From Rhabditoides inermis (taxonomy: Eukaryota; Nematoda; Chromadorea; Rhabditida; Rhabditidae), in the NCBI GenBank assembly GCA_963966185.1, contig CAWZYM010000343.1, positions 124,001 through 188,000 of the forward strand: a DNA stretch of 64,000 nt, given 5' to 3'. The stretch's first letter is position 1. Every line of letters begins with the position of its first letter. A program made the translations under genes and the position numbers. Below the pieces are notes generated by a model that saw only the letters and a program-made list of their open reading frames with translations, was not told the DNA's origin and did no database searches. Positions 24,888 to 35,823 of this stretch are shown piece after piece.

Positions 24888-27800
24888 GAGAGGGGCGTTG
24901 CTTTACCTGCCATCAAATAGCGATTCACGTCAAACAGAAACTTGTTCAGGATCTTCCAGTTTTCTGAAAGTGGATACGTTTTACGGTCTCTTCAAGGTTA
25001 GTGCACAGTGAAATCAATAATTCACTGTCCATTTACGTTCATTAATCGAAATTTATTACCAAAGCATAATGCATGTTTGTTAGAACAATACCTAACACAA
25101 CCTAATCACATGTATATATCATTGAGGGCGGCGCGCAGCGCCGCCCGTTTGTCTTGATCTTTGACGCGCGCAGCGCGTCACCCCCAAGGCATACTCAATT
25201 TTCTCTATCCCAATACGATATACTCCATAGTATGTGTTTTTTTTGTTAGAATATCATTTGACAAGACTTATGAGTATGATACATAAAAAATAAATATCGG
25301 TTGCATCTTCCAAAATATCCAAAACAACTTTTCGCTCATTCTGCCACTAAACGTGTTTACGACGACGACGACGACGGTGTGCATCACGTAAGCCCCGCCC
25401 ACTGCACTCTGCGCTCATTGGTCGCTCGGCCCACTGTCAGTGCAATCTGATTGGCCAAACGCTCATGCCCCGCCTCTCGCTCAGCCACTCTCACATCCCG
25501 GCCTCTTGGCTCTCTCACGAGCGTACGCTCTCTGCGCGCTCTCTCTCTTCTTCCAGCCGAGCATGCCCCGCTTTTCGATCAGCCACTCTCTTTCTCTCTC
25601 TGACCTCTGATTCTCTCACTCGCGCACGCTCTCTGCGCGCGCTCTCTTTCTCGTGCGAGCCATAATGGGCAGCCGGCCTGAAATCAAATCGATCGATCGG
25701 TGAGGAGAGGGCGAGTGAGAGAGCTCGGCAGTTAAAGAACGTGCGAATAGCGGAAGAGCAGAGCAGTGCGGGTGAGGCTGCTTTGATCTCTGTGCCACAA
25801 CTTCCCAATTCTAACAGTAATACTGCCATTAACATATATTAAGGAAGATCAGTTTAACGCACTCGGCTCTGCAATTACAATTCATGACCGAGGTTTTAGT
25901 GCACTGACTACAGAGTGCGGGTGGGGTGCAGGTGGGGCGCGGGCCGTCAACTAGTCGTCAGCCACCCGCATCCCACCCGCATCCCACCCGCGCCTCACCC
26001 GCACTCTGTAGTCATTGTGGCTCAAAATCTAATGTACGTATGTGCATACATAAATGATTCTAAAAGCAACATTCGAATCCATTTACAAACATTCGCAAAA
26101 CATTCGCAAAACAAACAGGCAGATATGAAGATCGTACGCGCCTGGTTAGTACCAGTACGCCCTCACCCTACCACTTGAGCTATTCCACATCATGATGAAA
26201 CTTCTTTGAGAATATGGGGTGGCTAGCGCAGTATATGTGCGCGCAGCTATCATGCGGTCCCGAGTTCAATCCTCTTGGCGGCCAATGATGTACCGCTAGT
26301 CACGGTGGAGTGACGACCACCTTCACAACTTTCGTGAGCCTCTAGTCAGAAGTCTGTGACGTCATCTGATCCAAATAGAATTTCATTTCGACTAGCTAGT
26401 TACTTGCTAGGTAATGGAACTGCTTAGGAGATGAAGGGAAGAAGAGAGAAATTTGTAACGTGTGTAGCGCGCGTCAATGAGCGACCGGCAGAGGCGTGAG
26501 CGATTGGACCAAGCTATATCGAAGGTTTCTAATTGAGATACATTCGTTATATAACACAACATTGTTCGGCAACACATGATCTATCAGTTTCAAAAAAGCG
26601 GGAATCACAGAAACTATTTTATAATTTCAAACCAGTGAATATTACTCTGTAGTATTGTTGTATAAGTTATTTGTATTTTCAATCATGACATTCTGACTAG
26701 TGAGTTTGTAATATGTATATTTTATTTTCGTAATTCACCAATGTGAAAAAAATTTCTTCGAAATTTGAGAAAAGGACATCCATTCTCTTTCGAAAAGTAC
26801 GTAAGTAAAGAGAAGAGGTTTGTCTGGATCTGATTCAACAAAAGCACATGCATAAAATCTCTTTGCAGCTGACTAAAATATCAAAACAAACCTGCTCTTT
26901 CGAATCACTCTAAAATGTGTTTTTAAACATTAAAAATATAATCTAAGGTGACTGTGAAATAGGCCAAATTTTTATTATAATTCACTGTAAATAAATTATT
27001 ATAATGCATAATATTTATGTTCTATTTTCATAAATTCGAAAGAGCAGGTTTGTTTTGATATTTTAGTCAGCTGCAAAGAGATTTTATGCATGTGCTTTTG
27101 TTGAATCAGAACCAGACAAACCTCTTCTCTTTACTTACGTACTTTTCGAAAGAGAATATCAAACATACTCACTTTTGAGCGCTGCCACAGAGGCTAGGTT
27201 GTGTTGACTGTATTCAAGCGCGCGGCGGACTACCTCCTGTAAAGAAGGTCAGGAGATATATGTATCACAGAATTTTGAACTACTAGTATTCACGTTGACA
27301 TTGTTTCTTCTCACTCCACTTCTCAAACTACCACCTCTCTACCTTATGGACTCATGATCTCAATTGTTTTCATCCAAAACACAACACTCACTAATACATA
27401 GATTTCATACGTTTCAGACAGCCTTGCAAACAGAAAATGCGAAAAAGTTTAATAATTTTACGAAGATAAACTGTACATTTTCAATATACTCACCTTCTTA
27501 TGGTCTCTGTTCGGCAGAGATTCTTTCAGTCTCTCCAGAGCATGGTTGAAAGAAAACAGCTTTGACTCCACTCGATGACAGTTCTTGTCCACCACCGGCA
27601 ATCAATAAATCATTAATCATTTAATATTGATCGATACCTTGTGTCCTTTAGCAAACCGCTCTTCGTCCTTCAGCGATGCATTGAGAGTGTCAACTAGTCG
27701 ATTTTCCGCAGGAGGCTAATATTGTTTAATTATTGATTGATTATTGATTGATTATTGATTGGTGGAGTTTACCAGATACATGGAGATAAACTTCTCCTGA

Positions 27801-28848
27801 ACTCTATCGCCGTCCAGGATTTCGATGAATCTGAAACGAGGTTAGAGTGCAGACGGCGAGAGTGGACTCACCTGAAGTGATAGGCCACCCATCCGAGGAA
27901 CTTTTCGTCGATCGCGAGTGGAGTTGGCTTGTAGTCGGCGGCAGAGACGCAGAGTTTCCGTAGAACATCGCACGATGAAAGAGGAAAGAGACTCTGAAAA
28001 TAACTGAACAACTATTAAAAAACCAGTAATGGTGGACTTACTCTAAAAGTGGTTATCGAGTTTCCTGAAAGATCGACTGATTGCAGTTTTCGCGGCCACT
28101 GGTGAGCGGTGAAGAGTACTGTAATTGTGAAAAACATTTTATAACTTGCGCGGCGGTAGCGCAGTGAATGTGTGCGCGGCTATCAATCGAAAGGTCGCTG
28201 GTTCGATGCCGCTAGCGAACCGAAAGAAGTTCCGCTACCGCGGTGGGTTGGCGACCACCCTGACACGTTGTCAGCCGCTAGCCAGAAAACACACCGTCAC
28301 CGTGGATTCTTAATACTGGTTTTCTAGAACCATAACATCTAGTACTCTACTGCATTCCCTCCATTGTCATTGTTCGCAGGCATTTAATTGTGTGAACCAT
28401 CCTCGTGGTGTGATAAATTTTTAATTTTTAACTTATTAGAATAATGTTCGTGGGTTTACAATTGCTAGACTATTACTGTTTTCGCTCACCTTCGTCTGTC
28501 AAATTGCATCCAGCAATGTTCAGAGTAGTGAGATACGGTAGTTCAGCGATGAAAGCGAGACTTCTCAGAGGGTTATTAGCCATGTTGAGAAGAGTCAGGT
28601 TCGATAGACCGGCAAGCGGAGTTCCGTCTTCAATCTAGAAAATGAAATTGTTGTTTGTTCACAAAACTGTGTTTACTTGGTTATCGTACAAATATAGTCG
28701 TTTCAGCTTCCGGCATCCCTCTATTCCAGCCAGTGTCTGCAACGTTAATTTGCATAAAAAGGGAACCTCTCTCATTTCAGGCGTTTTCTCTCCCTCTCTC
28801 TTTCTCTCTTTCTCTTCCTCTCTCTTCCTCTCTCTCTTCCTCTCTCTC

Positions 28849-28886
<38 letters not shown>

Positions 28887-29846
28887 CTCTCCCCCTCTCT
28901 CTATCTCCACAATGCCACAAACATCGTTTCTCTCTCAATTCCGCCTCTCAACGTAATGAACTTTTCTCCATTTCCTTAATGTCTGTCAATTGCATTTAAA
29001 AGAAAAGCCATTTCGTAGTGTTTTGTAGTGTGATGATCAGCTGTGTGCACCACCAAACACCACACTTCTCACCCGCAATACTCCTTCGCACACCCAGAGT
29101 TCTTCAAGAGTGTTTGCCACTTCGGCTAGTGGTTTCAGACACACAATGTCCTGAAACATTGATTTATTGACTAAAGTCGTTGTGTTTTCAGTGCAGAAAA
29201 AACTGATTATCGTCTCTCGGTCTTATGGCTTCTTTGGAAAAAGAAAAGCAGTCTATCTATTTGCCTGTGGAAAAAAAACTTTTTATGACCAATTGCATGT
29301 TGCAAATATACTTCTTCCACTCTTAATTTTCTAATATTGCATATCGTTTTTGAATCGCATAAAATTTAGTATGTCTACTAGCGTCAGATCTGATGTATTT
29401 ATGAAGTGCAATATCCATGTGTGGAAGAATATGTTAATTAGTAACTTATGTGTAGGTTTTAAATGCTGTGCGGCTATCTATACTTTATAACAACACTAAT
29501 TGTATGTATAATACCTGTGCGAAGACTTTCAATACTCGCATATTCTCGAAATACTTGAGTCCGACCAAAACCGGCAGGCCTCCGAAGAATATCTCTAATC
29601 TCTGGTGCTTGCTCCCTTCAGTCTAAAATCAATGATTAATCGATAAATCAATAATAATTCAACCTTGAGCGATGATATGTCGATTCCATTCGCGTTGCAC
29701 AGAGTTTCGAGGTATTTTATGTACCTGAAATCATTTAGAAGAAAAAACATTATAAAAAATAACCTCGATTTGAGACTGCTTAGCGAATTGGCGACTTGGC
29801 TGGCAGCCAGTAGCATAGTCGACATTTCTGGGTTGGTATGCGACAT
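13632..29846 (-). CDS. LRRC9-like leucine-rich-repeat protein, copy 1 (about 40 exons)
   Basis: Start MSHTNPEMSTMLLAASQ at 29846. Hand-phased exons include 29846-29764, 29724-29664, 29622-29515, 29150-29073, 28736-28677, 28634-28490, 28118-28042, 27993-27872, 27830-27773, 27715-27638, 27583-27494, 27236-27173, 24963-24907, 24611-24502, 24151-24063, 23373-23290, 23011-22975, 21227-21137, 20755-20709, 20526-20468, 20387-20309, 19327-19251, 19084-19024, 18965-18867, 18767-18710, 18663-18602, 18454-18394, 18078-17999, 17947-17888, 17770-17687, 17638-17574, 17535-17484, 17438-17362, 16852-16766, 16562-16515, 16469-16372, 16223-16096, 15683-15585, 15471-15386 and about 14030-13920. Nearly all junctions keep phase; 16372/16223 and 15386/14030 do not. 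The last exons (SHLEWLDRTQ..., then a stop near 13632) are tentative. The protein, about 1080 residues, has an N-terminal module (LEIFFGGLPVLVGLKYFEN, LKRLYLYDNQ) that matches the start of vertebrate LRRC9 as I know it. A charged non-LRR middle and a second LRR block (LCELNLSDNRIAGLQF, FFLDITGNPMC) follow. The LRR scaffold implies protein binding; function is unknown. Confidence 0.8.
14053..14355. mobile_element. TTAA-flanked MITE
   Basis: Bounded by TTAA at 14053-14056 and 14352-14355. The arms (AGAAAGTGTACCCGAAGTTG... and its inverse ending GTGTACACTCCCT) pair over about 60 bp and include TTAGCAT.GG.ATGTGAAAAT. TTAA duplications are the hallmark of the piggyBac superfamily. It lies in the long intron before the last LRRC9-like exons. 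A relative with similar arms is at 39115-39474. Confidence 0.8.
14829..15213 (-). mobile_element. TTAA MITE carrying a tRNA-like core (copy 1)
   Basis: Terminal repeats AGGAACAGTGGCGACTT... and the inverse are flanked by TTAA (14829-14832 and 15210-15213). The duplicated locus in copy 2 shows the empty site, one TTAA at 43994-43997, so the element is 14833-15209 and the target TTAA was duplicated. On the minus strand the centre reads TGGCTCAGTGCATG (A-box-like) and GGTTCGATTAT (B-box-like), as in a tRNA. Other copies are at 33685, 39477, 54312 and 58069. Confidence 0.9.
16862..17250. repeat. Pyrimidine tract, (CT)n with (TTTCTC)n
   Basis: Nearly 400 bp of C and T only, with embedded TTTCTC and TATCTC motifs, in the intron between exons 17362-17438 and 16766-16852 of copy 1. 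The copy 2 counterpart (47311-47480) is much shorter. Confidence 0.95.
18779..18864. repeat. (CT)n microsatellite
   Basis: A CT run separates exons 18710-18767 and 18867-18965 of copy 1 and makes up almost the entire intron. Confidence 0.95.
19440..20300. repeat. 42-bp minisatellite, array in copy 1
   Basis: About 20 head-to-tail units of 42 bp. Each contains CTTAGGATTACGATAGGAG, an AATAATTTGA block and CTACTCCACTCG. The array sits in the intron between exons 20309-20387 and 19251-19327. Because 42 is a multiple of 3, the array stays open on the minus strand for about 255 codons (14-residue unit containing VILSEWS). Related arrays are at the same gene position in copies 2 and 3. Confidence 0.95.
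20765..21126. repeat. (GA)n tract with AGAGAGACAGATAG variants
   Basis: About 360 bp of mostly GA with GATA, GACA and AAGGA interruptions. It fills the intron between exons 21137-21227 and 20709-20755. Copy 2 has a shorter version (53290-53475). Confidence 0.95.
21337..21760. mobile_element. Mutator-type MITE with 9-bp target duplication
   Basis: The element 21346-21751 starts TAGGGACCCCAA and ends with its exact inverse. It is flanked on both sides by GAATAGAGG (21337-21345 and 21752-21760). A 9-bp duplication is typical of the Mutator/MULE superfamily. It has no coding capacity and contains a strong GC hairpin near 21592-21616. The corresponding intron in copy 2 lacks it. Confidence 0.85.
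21779..22860 (+). mobile_element. 5'-truncated non-LTR retrotransposon
   Basis: Translation gives the end of a Jockey/CR1-type reverse transcriptase. A stretch beginning MKIDVCKTKF sits where residues just after the YADD catalytic box belong, then AVSEWSHKWGLTISISKTC, KDLGVWITNN, and a C-terminal part with YSERLRLLGLETLESRR. The frame shifts near 22130, and the polymerase catalytic box is lost by 5' truncation. The 3' end near 22830-22858 is ATTGAATTGAATAAT plus an A run. It lies in the same intron as the Mutator-type MITE. Confidence 0.8.
24612..24900. repeat. (GA)n tract
   Basis: About 290 bp of GA-rich sequence fills the intron between exons 24907-24963 and 24502-24611 of copy 1. Confidence 0.9.
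26215..26400 (+). mobile_element. tRNA-derived SINE
   Basis: The head reads GGTGGCTAGCGCAGTATATG (A-box-like) and GAGTTCAATCC (B-box-like). The body has TGGAGTGACGACCACC, a motif shared with the SINE at 28146-28425. Confidence 0.65.
26755..27160. mobile_element. MITE with arms of about 120 bp
   Basis: The left arm runs through CATTCTCTTTCGAAAAGTAC, CAACAAAAGCACATGCATAA and AAACAAACCTGCTCTTTCG. The right arm is the inverse. The loop is AT-rich. A diverged sibling with the same arm order is at about 44615-45165. Confidence 0.8.
28146..28425 (+). mobile_element. tRNA-derived SINE in an LRRC9-like intron
   Basis: The head reads GGCGGTAGCGCAGTGAATG and GGTTCGATGCC. The body contains GGTGGGTTGGCGACCACC and CAGCCGCTAGCCAGAA. 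The same intron in copy 2 (57117-57188) lacks it, so it inserted after duplication or was lost. Confidence 0.75.
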
Positions 29847-29864
29847 TTTCGAAATTTACATGAA

Positions 29865-30290
29865 TATATAAGTCAGGTAGGGCTGCCTCACGTCAGGGGA
29901 GAGTGTAGTGAGTGGTAACCAGGTAGTGAGTGGATATTTCGGAGCACCGGAAGTGCGCTCGATCGCGCGTGTCATATGAAAATCAGGAAACCTCCCGGAA
30001 AAGTCGATTATGTTTGTGTTTGTGCCGATTTCTGTTTTGTGGAGTGGAAACATTTTTTTTGTGAAAAGTGGATAGGCTGACTGCAAGTGGGTTCAAAGAC
30101 CGAATCTCTCTTATTCTCTCATTATCTCTCTCTCCTTTTCTTCTCTCTTTCCATCTCTTTTCTCTCTCTCTGTCTTCTCTTTCTCCCTTTCTCTCTCTCT
30201 TTGTCGTGATTTGCGTGGCAATGCGTTTTCAATCTTTTTTTCAATACCTTGTTATCCAAATCAAGACGAGACGAGAAAAGGCGAGGAGAG
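29865..30290. other. 5' flank of LRRC9-like copy 1 (possible promoter region)
   Basis: This stretch is nearly repeated at 58860-59190 upstream of copy 2, including GGCTGACTGCAAGTGGG and a CT tract. Its end (about 30210-30290) resembles 39912-40000 upstream of copy 3. Co-duplicated flanks could carry the promoter. No TATA box or initiator was recognised. Confidence 0.5.
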
Positions 30291-30666
30291 AGAATGAAAA
30301 TTCGAAGGCTTTTCCTCGTCACCTGACATTTTATCATTCCATGATACCTATGTCTCTTAATGCTCATGCTCCAGTTGATTTGCGTGATAAAACTGCAATT
30401 TGGGCATGTTTTCGGCTTTTCCGCTACTATTCACATTTGCAATTTGCAAGAAGTCGTTTTCAGAGAGCGGAGGGAGAGTCAACCCTATTTCTCTCCTCCC
30501 TTGTCCTCTCCGTACATCTTCCATGGGTTTTGTTCCAGCATGTTGCACATGCAATCACATTCTCCCTCAAGTCACCCATACACGTGCACTTGTTCCCGGC
30601 TCATCTCCATTTCCATCCAGTTTTCACGCAACCTCACATCGCAGCCGCTCCTCGCCTTGTGTCTCG

Positions 30667-30840
30667 CTTTATTGAGAGATAGGCCGAGACATATGCGGTG
30701 TAGTCGAACCCCCCCCCCCGCGCCCTATCGTCTCACCGCTTCCCGATAAACCCTCTCACCATTTCGATTTGCGGTCGCGCCGCGTCTCTCTCACTCACTG
30801 TTGAGAGATAGGCATAACATATGCCGCGTAGTCGATCCCC
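30667..30840. repeat. Two copies of a GAGAGATAGGC...ACATATGC motif
   Basis: A unit of about 40 bp with TTGAGAGATAGG, ACATATGC and GTAGTCGA followed by a C run occurs at about 30672 and 30800. Confidence 0.7.
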
Positions 30841-30871
30841 CCTTGCCATATCAACTCGCGGTTGGCCCATT

Positions 30872-31200
30872 TTAAAGGAACAGACCACTCTAAATTTCGT
30901 ACATAAACTACGAGTGCCACATGAAAGAATATTAAAATACAACAAATTTTTTTATAAATAAACAGAATGCAAAAAATGAATATAACTTGTAGAAAACGCG
31001 CCGCGAAGGTTTAATTTCGTAGTGAGATATACCGTCGATACCCTCTAGAGGATCGTATACACTCGAGAACGGTATTCCTCACTACGTTTTTCAGAGCTTT
31101 GCGTCGAATGGTTTATTTATGAAAAGTGATTGTTTTCTCATCTTCTATCACGTGGCAATTGTGGTTTATACACAAAATTTAGAGTGGTACTTTCCTTTAA
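30872..31200. mobile_element. TTAA-flanked MITE, second family
   Basis: TTAA lies at 30872-30875 and 31197-31200. Arms begin AGGAACAGACCACTCTAAA and end with the imperfect inverse (TTTAGAGTGGTACTTTCCT). The first 8 bp match the tRNA-core MITE family, but the interior is unrelated and has no A or B box. Confidence 0.8.
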
Positions 31201-31379
31201 ATGAAAAGTGGCTCTTGCTGGTCGGTGCTTCAAAGTAATGTGGTGACTGTTGTGGAGTGAAAGGCGAGTTCCCTGCAGCCGCTCTTTCCGTAAATTGGCC
31301 GTAGATAGAAAATTAACAGATCAAATAACACGTAATAAAAAAGCAAATAAAGAATAATTTAATACCTTTCTAGCCGTTC

Positions 31380-32100
31380 TTTTTTGTGCGAAAATATCGC
31401 GTTGCAGTCCTATAGCGGCGTGATCAAAAAAGAACTTCGAGGAAAATAGGAACGCCGGTCAATAGGGGCAAAATGATAATTAGGAACACGATTCTGGCAA
31501 TGAAAATTCTGAGAGGCTTCAAAAAGTTACTTTTTTGAATTATATATTACGATTCCTTTGTCCAAATAGCCTAATTGGACGAGAGCGGAGCCTCACTCCG
31601 CTGCCCACCGCTGCCGTACTCGCGGTTTCCTGCCAAAATCTAGTTCCGGGCGCGCTAATGTTTTGGGCAGGTGACTCTTTCCCCGGAGTTCTTCTTCGAG
31701 GAGGTCGACTCTATTTCGCGTACTCACTCCGACATCTCCGTAATTTGGCCGTAGACAGAAAATTAACAAATCAAATAAAACGTAAGAAAAAGCAAAACAA
31801 TTAATTAATGCTTTCCATTACGCTCGCGGGCGTCGACGGCGCCAGACAGGGGCGGTCCGCGCCTCATCCTTATCAAGTGATCTCGCATCCGCGTACACAG
31901 ACAGTGCCTCACTCCTTCTAGGTCTCTAGGTCACACCCGCTTAACACAGACGGTGGCCTATCTCACTCCTCCCGACACACACTGCGTATGTATACAATAA
32001 ATAAATAAATTCCACAGGGGGAGATCACACACCAGAGGAGATGCTGGAAGAGGTGCACGCACACCTGAATCACTCACTCAGATCAGCCATAGCTGGCTTT
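31380..32100. repeat. Repeat-rich spacer with part of a 161-bp element
   Basis: 31440-31590 is a diverged copy of the 161-bp insertion found at 48744-48904 (shared AACACGATTCTGGCAATGAA and CCAAATAGCCTAATTGGACG). A second internal duplication (AAAATTAACA.ATCAAATAA) occurs at 31310 and 31758. No gene was seen. Confidence 0.6.
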
Positions 32101-32339
32101 TTTTTTTTTGGAAATTTGCAGTTCTTTAAAGTTGAAAAAGAGTCAGCCTCATATGGCAGTATATTTGTATTCATGTTCATCGAACATAGAGATTTCGCCG
32201 AGTAAGTAATCGATTTTTTTTTTACTGATTTTCAAATACACGGCTGCGGTTAGTTCTAGGAATACGTTATTATTTTACTCAATTTCATCCAAACCATCAA
32301 GATTTCTGAATCTGCTAAGGGTGGAAAAAAGGGTGGGAA

Positions 32340-32912
32340 TGGGTGTGCATAGTGCAGGCAGTGTGGCAGATTGTTGTTCACTTTCGATACGTCTATGTTA
32401 CAGTGTACTTTCGTTCCGATCGTTCTGTGCATGTGCGCCGGGTGGCTGACCGGGCCGGCGACAGTGCACAGTCGCAGGTGAACCGAGCTCATCCCACTTG
32501 CTCTCAATCATGCAAAGTGAACCAATGTTATTGCTTTCAGCTCGGCAAGAGCCGGCCCCTACTCTGTCGAGGCTCGCACTTCCATTCACTTCATCTTCTT
32601 GTCAGGTTGCTCCAAGAGTTTCCAACTACTGTGAGCATGAAGTGTTACTATCTTTATAAGTATATGTTTTAATGTTCAAACAAGGGATTCAACTTCTGGT
32701 GTGATAACGGTCGCGTGTATTTGAAGACGCCGAGGAAGAGTGTGACAAGACGGCGTGCCACACTCCCCGTTCTGCTGCATCGAATCCGCGTTCGACATGC
32801 TCACATGGGTGAGTATGGCTTGTTTCGTTGTTTTTCATTCTTTATTAAAGTGTTCTCATTTCCTGTCTGCAGATTAATGGGGTTGAGCGAATGGTTTTCA
32901 AGAGTTTTCTTC
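32340..32912 (+). other. Possible small multi-exon gene or fragment
   Basis: Candidate exons bounded by plausible splice signals are at about 32403-32477, 32541-32630, 32685-32810 and 32873-32910. The third is the most convincing (FNFWCDNGRVYLKTPRKS, then an R/H-rich end, donor at GGTGAG). I do not recognise a family, no start or stop is assigned and phases were not fully tested. It could be a remnant of a transposon-related gene. Confidence 0.3.
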
Positions 32913-33129
32913 AACGGTCAAGTAGGGGACCAATATAAAGCGTAAAAATATAAGCGAGTCCATGTTGGCTAGCACGTCGAAGGATGAACTCATATAGTGC
33001 GAACGGATACCGTGTGTACAGTATTCGGATAATGTAGCTTACCGTAATCACTCCACATAGAATCAATCGATAGTTGATGTCACAACAAGCAATTGACAAT
33101 GTCACACCGTCCATAGAAAAATCGGAATC

Positions 33130-33420
33130 AATGCCGGGGGCGCGGCTCAGTGGATAGAGCGTTCGTCTCTCAATCTCACGGTCGCTGGTTCGATCCCCCT
33201 CGGAGTCAACCATTCTTGCGAAATTCGCCAAGCTCCTGTGGTGTGGCAATCCACTCTCATGGTAGCCAGAAGGCGTGACAGCACCATCTACGGACTCGAG
33301 AACGGAATTCAAGACGTCCGACGCCAACCAACCTAACTACCTCTGCTGACGTCGTCGTAATCCAAGAACCCTATCTTGTTCTCGACTAAGAGGACCCCGG
33401 ATTCAACCGGCTGAACAAAA
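33130..33420 (+). mobile_element. tRNA-derived SINE
   Basis: The head is the most tRNA-like of the family (GCGGCTCAGTGGATAGAGCG, GGTTCGATCCC), but the acceptor arms do not pair and the body continues as in the other SINEs (GGTGTGGCAATCCACTC). The end CGGATTCAACCGGCTGAAC followed by an A run is the inverse of a short piece at 47590-47612 in copy 2. Confidence 0.65.
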
Positions 33421-33684
33421 AAAAACACAAAAAAAAATCAATTTGTCTGCCGGACTCCGGAATCGACGCTGCTGCTATCGGGCCGGGCTGAAGGCGGAGG
33501 CCCTGCCGAGCCCGCTTGGCCGCCGCGTTCCTGTTGCCTCTGTTCGAGCTGAGTCTGTGACGGCCCGCTGCTCCGTTCAGTCTGCGTGCTCCAGCGAGGA
33601 AAAGTGGTCAGGACAGATTACTGTAGCCTGCAGTATGCTGTACCCACAGTATTTTCGATTGATATCGTGGTCATGAGTTAATTT

Positions 33685-34032
33685 TTAAAAGAACAGTGGC
33701 GACTTGTTTCTGCCACAACCTGCCACAACTCCTCATTTTCAAACGAACAAAATATTTGGCGGTGACAAGAATCGAACCCGCGAAGATTAGGGCCATAACG
33801 CAGCACACTTGCAATGAGCCAAGAAGCAAGTGGCAACACGTTGTTCTCCGACTTCAGTTTTTGCAGTGAAGCGTTGGCGGGAAATTCAAATTTTGAGCTG
33901 CATTCTTGGCAGTGGCAGAATCGAAAATAACGCAGAATCGTCGTTCTTTCGCAAAAACTGCTAATGTGTTAGGTTAATATGATTTTTTTTATAATGCTCC
34001 GAGTCGAAAATAAGTCGCCACTGTTCTTTTAA
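33685..34032 (-). mobile_element. TTAA MITE carrying a tRNA-like core
   Basis: The same family as 14829-15213, with TTAA at 33685-33688 and 34029-34032. The flanks also share TCATGAGTTAA (33671-33681 and 34033-34043), an unexplained second duplication around the insertion. The core reads GGTTCGATTCT on the minus strand. Confidence 0.85.
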
Positions 34033-34856
34033 TCATGAGTTAACGATAACATCTATCGAGTTGATAATCAAATACAATTAAACGTGAACCGGTTGAGTAG
34101 CAGTTATGTGATGTTTGAAGCATACTTGTTTCTAATCACATCTATAGTCAGTGCCCGTCCGGTGTTGGACGCGGTCGCAGCACTCCGCTCCTCAATTGGA
34201 ACCTGGATGAATGAACTTGTTATTATTAGGTTATTAACTATTTATTATCAAGTTATCATGGTGTGCAATTGATTGTTATCATGTATGTATTATTGCACCC
34301 TGTTTTACCTTTTCTCTGTCGAAAGACAGTAGATACGGTGCTTGCAGCAGGATTTTCTTTCTAAAATGACAATAAAAAAGAAAATGACAATGAAAAAACA
34401 GTACCTATATCAGTGCAAAAATGCACATTGGATTTCCAGTGATGTCAAAAGAGTTTCGGGAAATTATGAAAACAACTGGTATGATCAGTAAACGAATACT
34501 CATCCACATTTTTTTTCAACTTGAACATTTCGATCTCGTGTTTCTCCGCCAGATGATTGCTGCCAAGAAAAAGGTACTGTAGCAGCGGGCACGATTCCAG
34601 ACTCTGAAACGTATTTATGATTGTGATGTTCCAATAAAAGTTTGTACGTTTCACTGATATACTAAGCGACTGCTATGCTGTGAATATCTAATATCATCGA
34701 AATATTGTCTTTTACAGTACTTTCATACAAAAAAACAAAACAAACAAAATACCCACTGTGGTTTGTCAGCTGCCGCCTCCAGAACGGCAACTGAAGTGTC
34801 CTCTTTCTTGGGAGGACGCGGCATTGTCTTCCTGGAATATGTGATTAGAAAAGACG

Positions 34857-35700
34857 CTGTTAGGATTACGATAGAAGAATAATTCGAGCTACTCCACTCA
34901 CTTAGGGTTACGATAGGAGAATACTTTGACCTTCTCCACTCGCTTAGGATTACGACAGAAGAATAGTTGGATCTACTCCACTCGCTTAGGGTTACGATAG
35001 GAGAATAAATTGATCTACTCCACTCGCTTAGGATTACGATAGGAGAATACTTTGAGCTACTCCACTCGCTTAAGATTACGATAGGGGAATAATTTGATCT
35101 ACTCCACTCGCTAAGGGTTACGATAGGAGAATACTTTGAGCTACTCCACTCGCTTAGGATTACGATAGGAGAATACTTTGACCTTCTCCACTCGCTAAGG
35201 GTTACGATAGGAGAATACTTTGAGCTACTCCACTCGCTTAGGATTACGATAGGAGAATACTTTGATCTACTCCATTCGCTTAGGATTACGATAGGAGAAT
35301 AGTTTGATCTACTCCACTCGCTTAGGGTTACGATAGGAAAAAAATGAGCTACTTCACTCGCTAAGCATTACGTTGGGAGAACAATTTGAGCTACTCCACT
35401 CGCTAAGGGTTACGATAGGAGAATACTTTGAGCTACTCCACTCGCTTAGGATTACGATAGGAGAATACTTTGACCTTCTCCACTCGCTAAGGGTTACGAT
35501 AGGAGAATACTTTGAGCTACTCCACTCGCTTAGGATTACGATAGGAGAATACTTTGATCTACTCCATTCGCTTAGGATTACGATAGGAGAATAGGTTGAT
35601 CTACTCCACTCGCTTAGGGTTACGATAGGAGAAAAATTTGAGCTACTTCACTCGCTAAGCATTACGTTGGGAGAACAATTTGAGCTACTCCACTCACTTA
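34857..35700. repeat. 42-bp minisatellite, array in copy 3
   Basis: About 20 units of the same 42-bp family as in copy 1. Within it, a block of several units (about 35100-35340) is repeated almost exactly at 35400-35640, indicating higher-order duplication. Confidence 0.95.
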
Positions 35701-35823
35701 GAGAGAGATGAAGATAGACTTCCTCTTTCTTTGTGATTCGAGTAGCTGCCACTGTTCGACATACAACGATGGGAAACGTGAAGATGCGGGTCTGAAAATG
35801 TATCGACTGGTATGTTTCACCCG

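Larger units (their letters stand above)
25080..27160. mobile_element. Composite insertion in copy 1 intron
   Basis: Copy 2 has only about 130 bp between the matching exons, whereas copy 1 has about 2.2 kb. The insert starts with GC hairpins (GGCGGCGCGCAGCGCCGCC at about 25125). It has a CCCGCC-rich middle with paired motifs (25380-25670), a SINE at 26215 and a MITE with long arms at about 26755-27160. The insert in copy 2 at 44161-45165 has the same left-to-right order of GC hairpin, CCCGCC patch and long-arm MITE, so both may be one element family. The ends are not defined well enough to name a superfamily. Confidence 0.6.

Noticed and set aside
33134..33215. A true tRNA gene
   Set aside because: A and B boxes are present, but the acceptor arms do not pair and the sequence continues as a SINE body shared with other copies.
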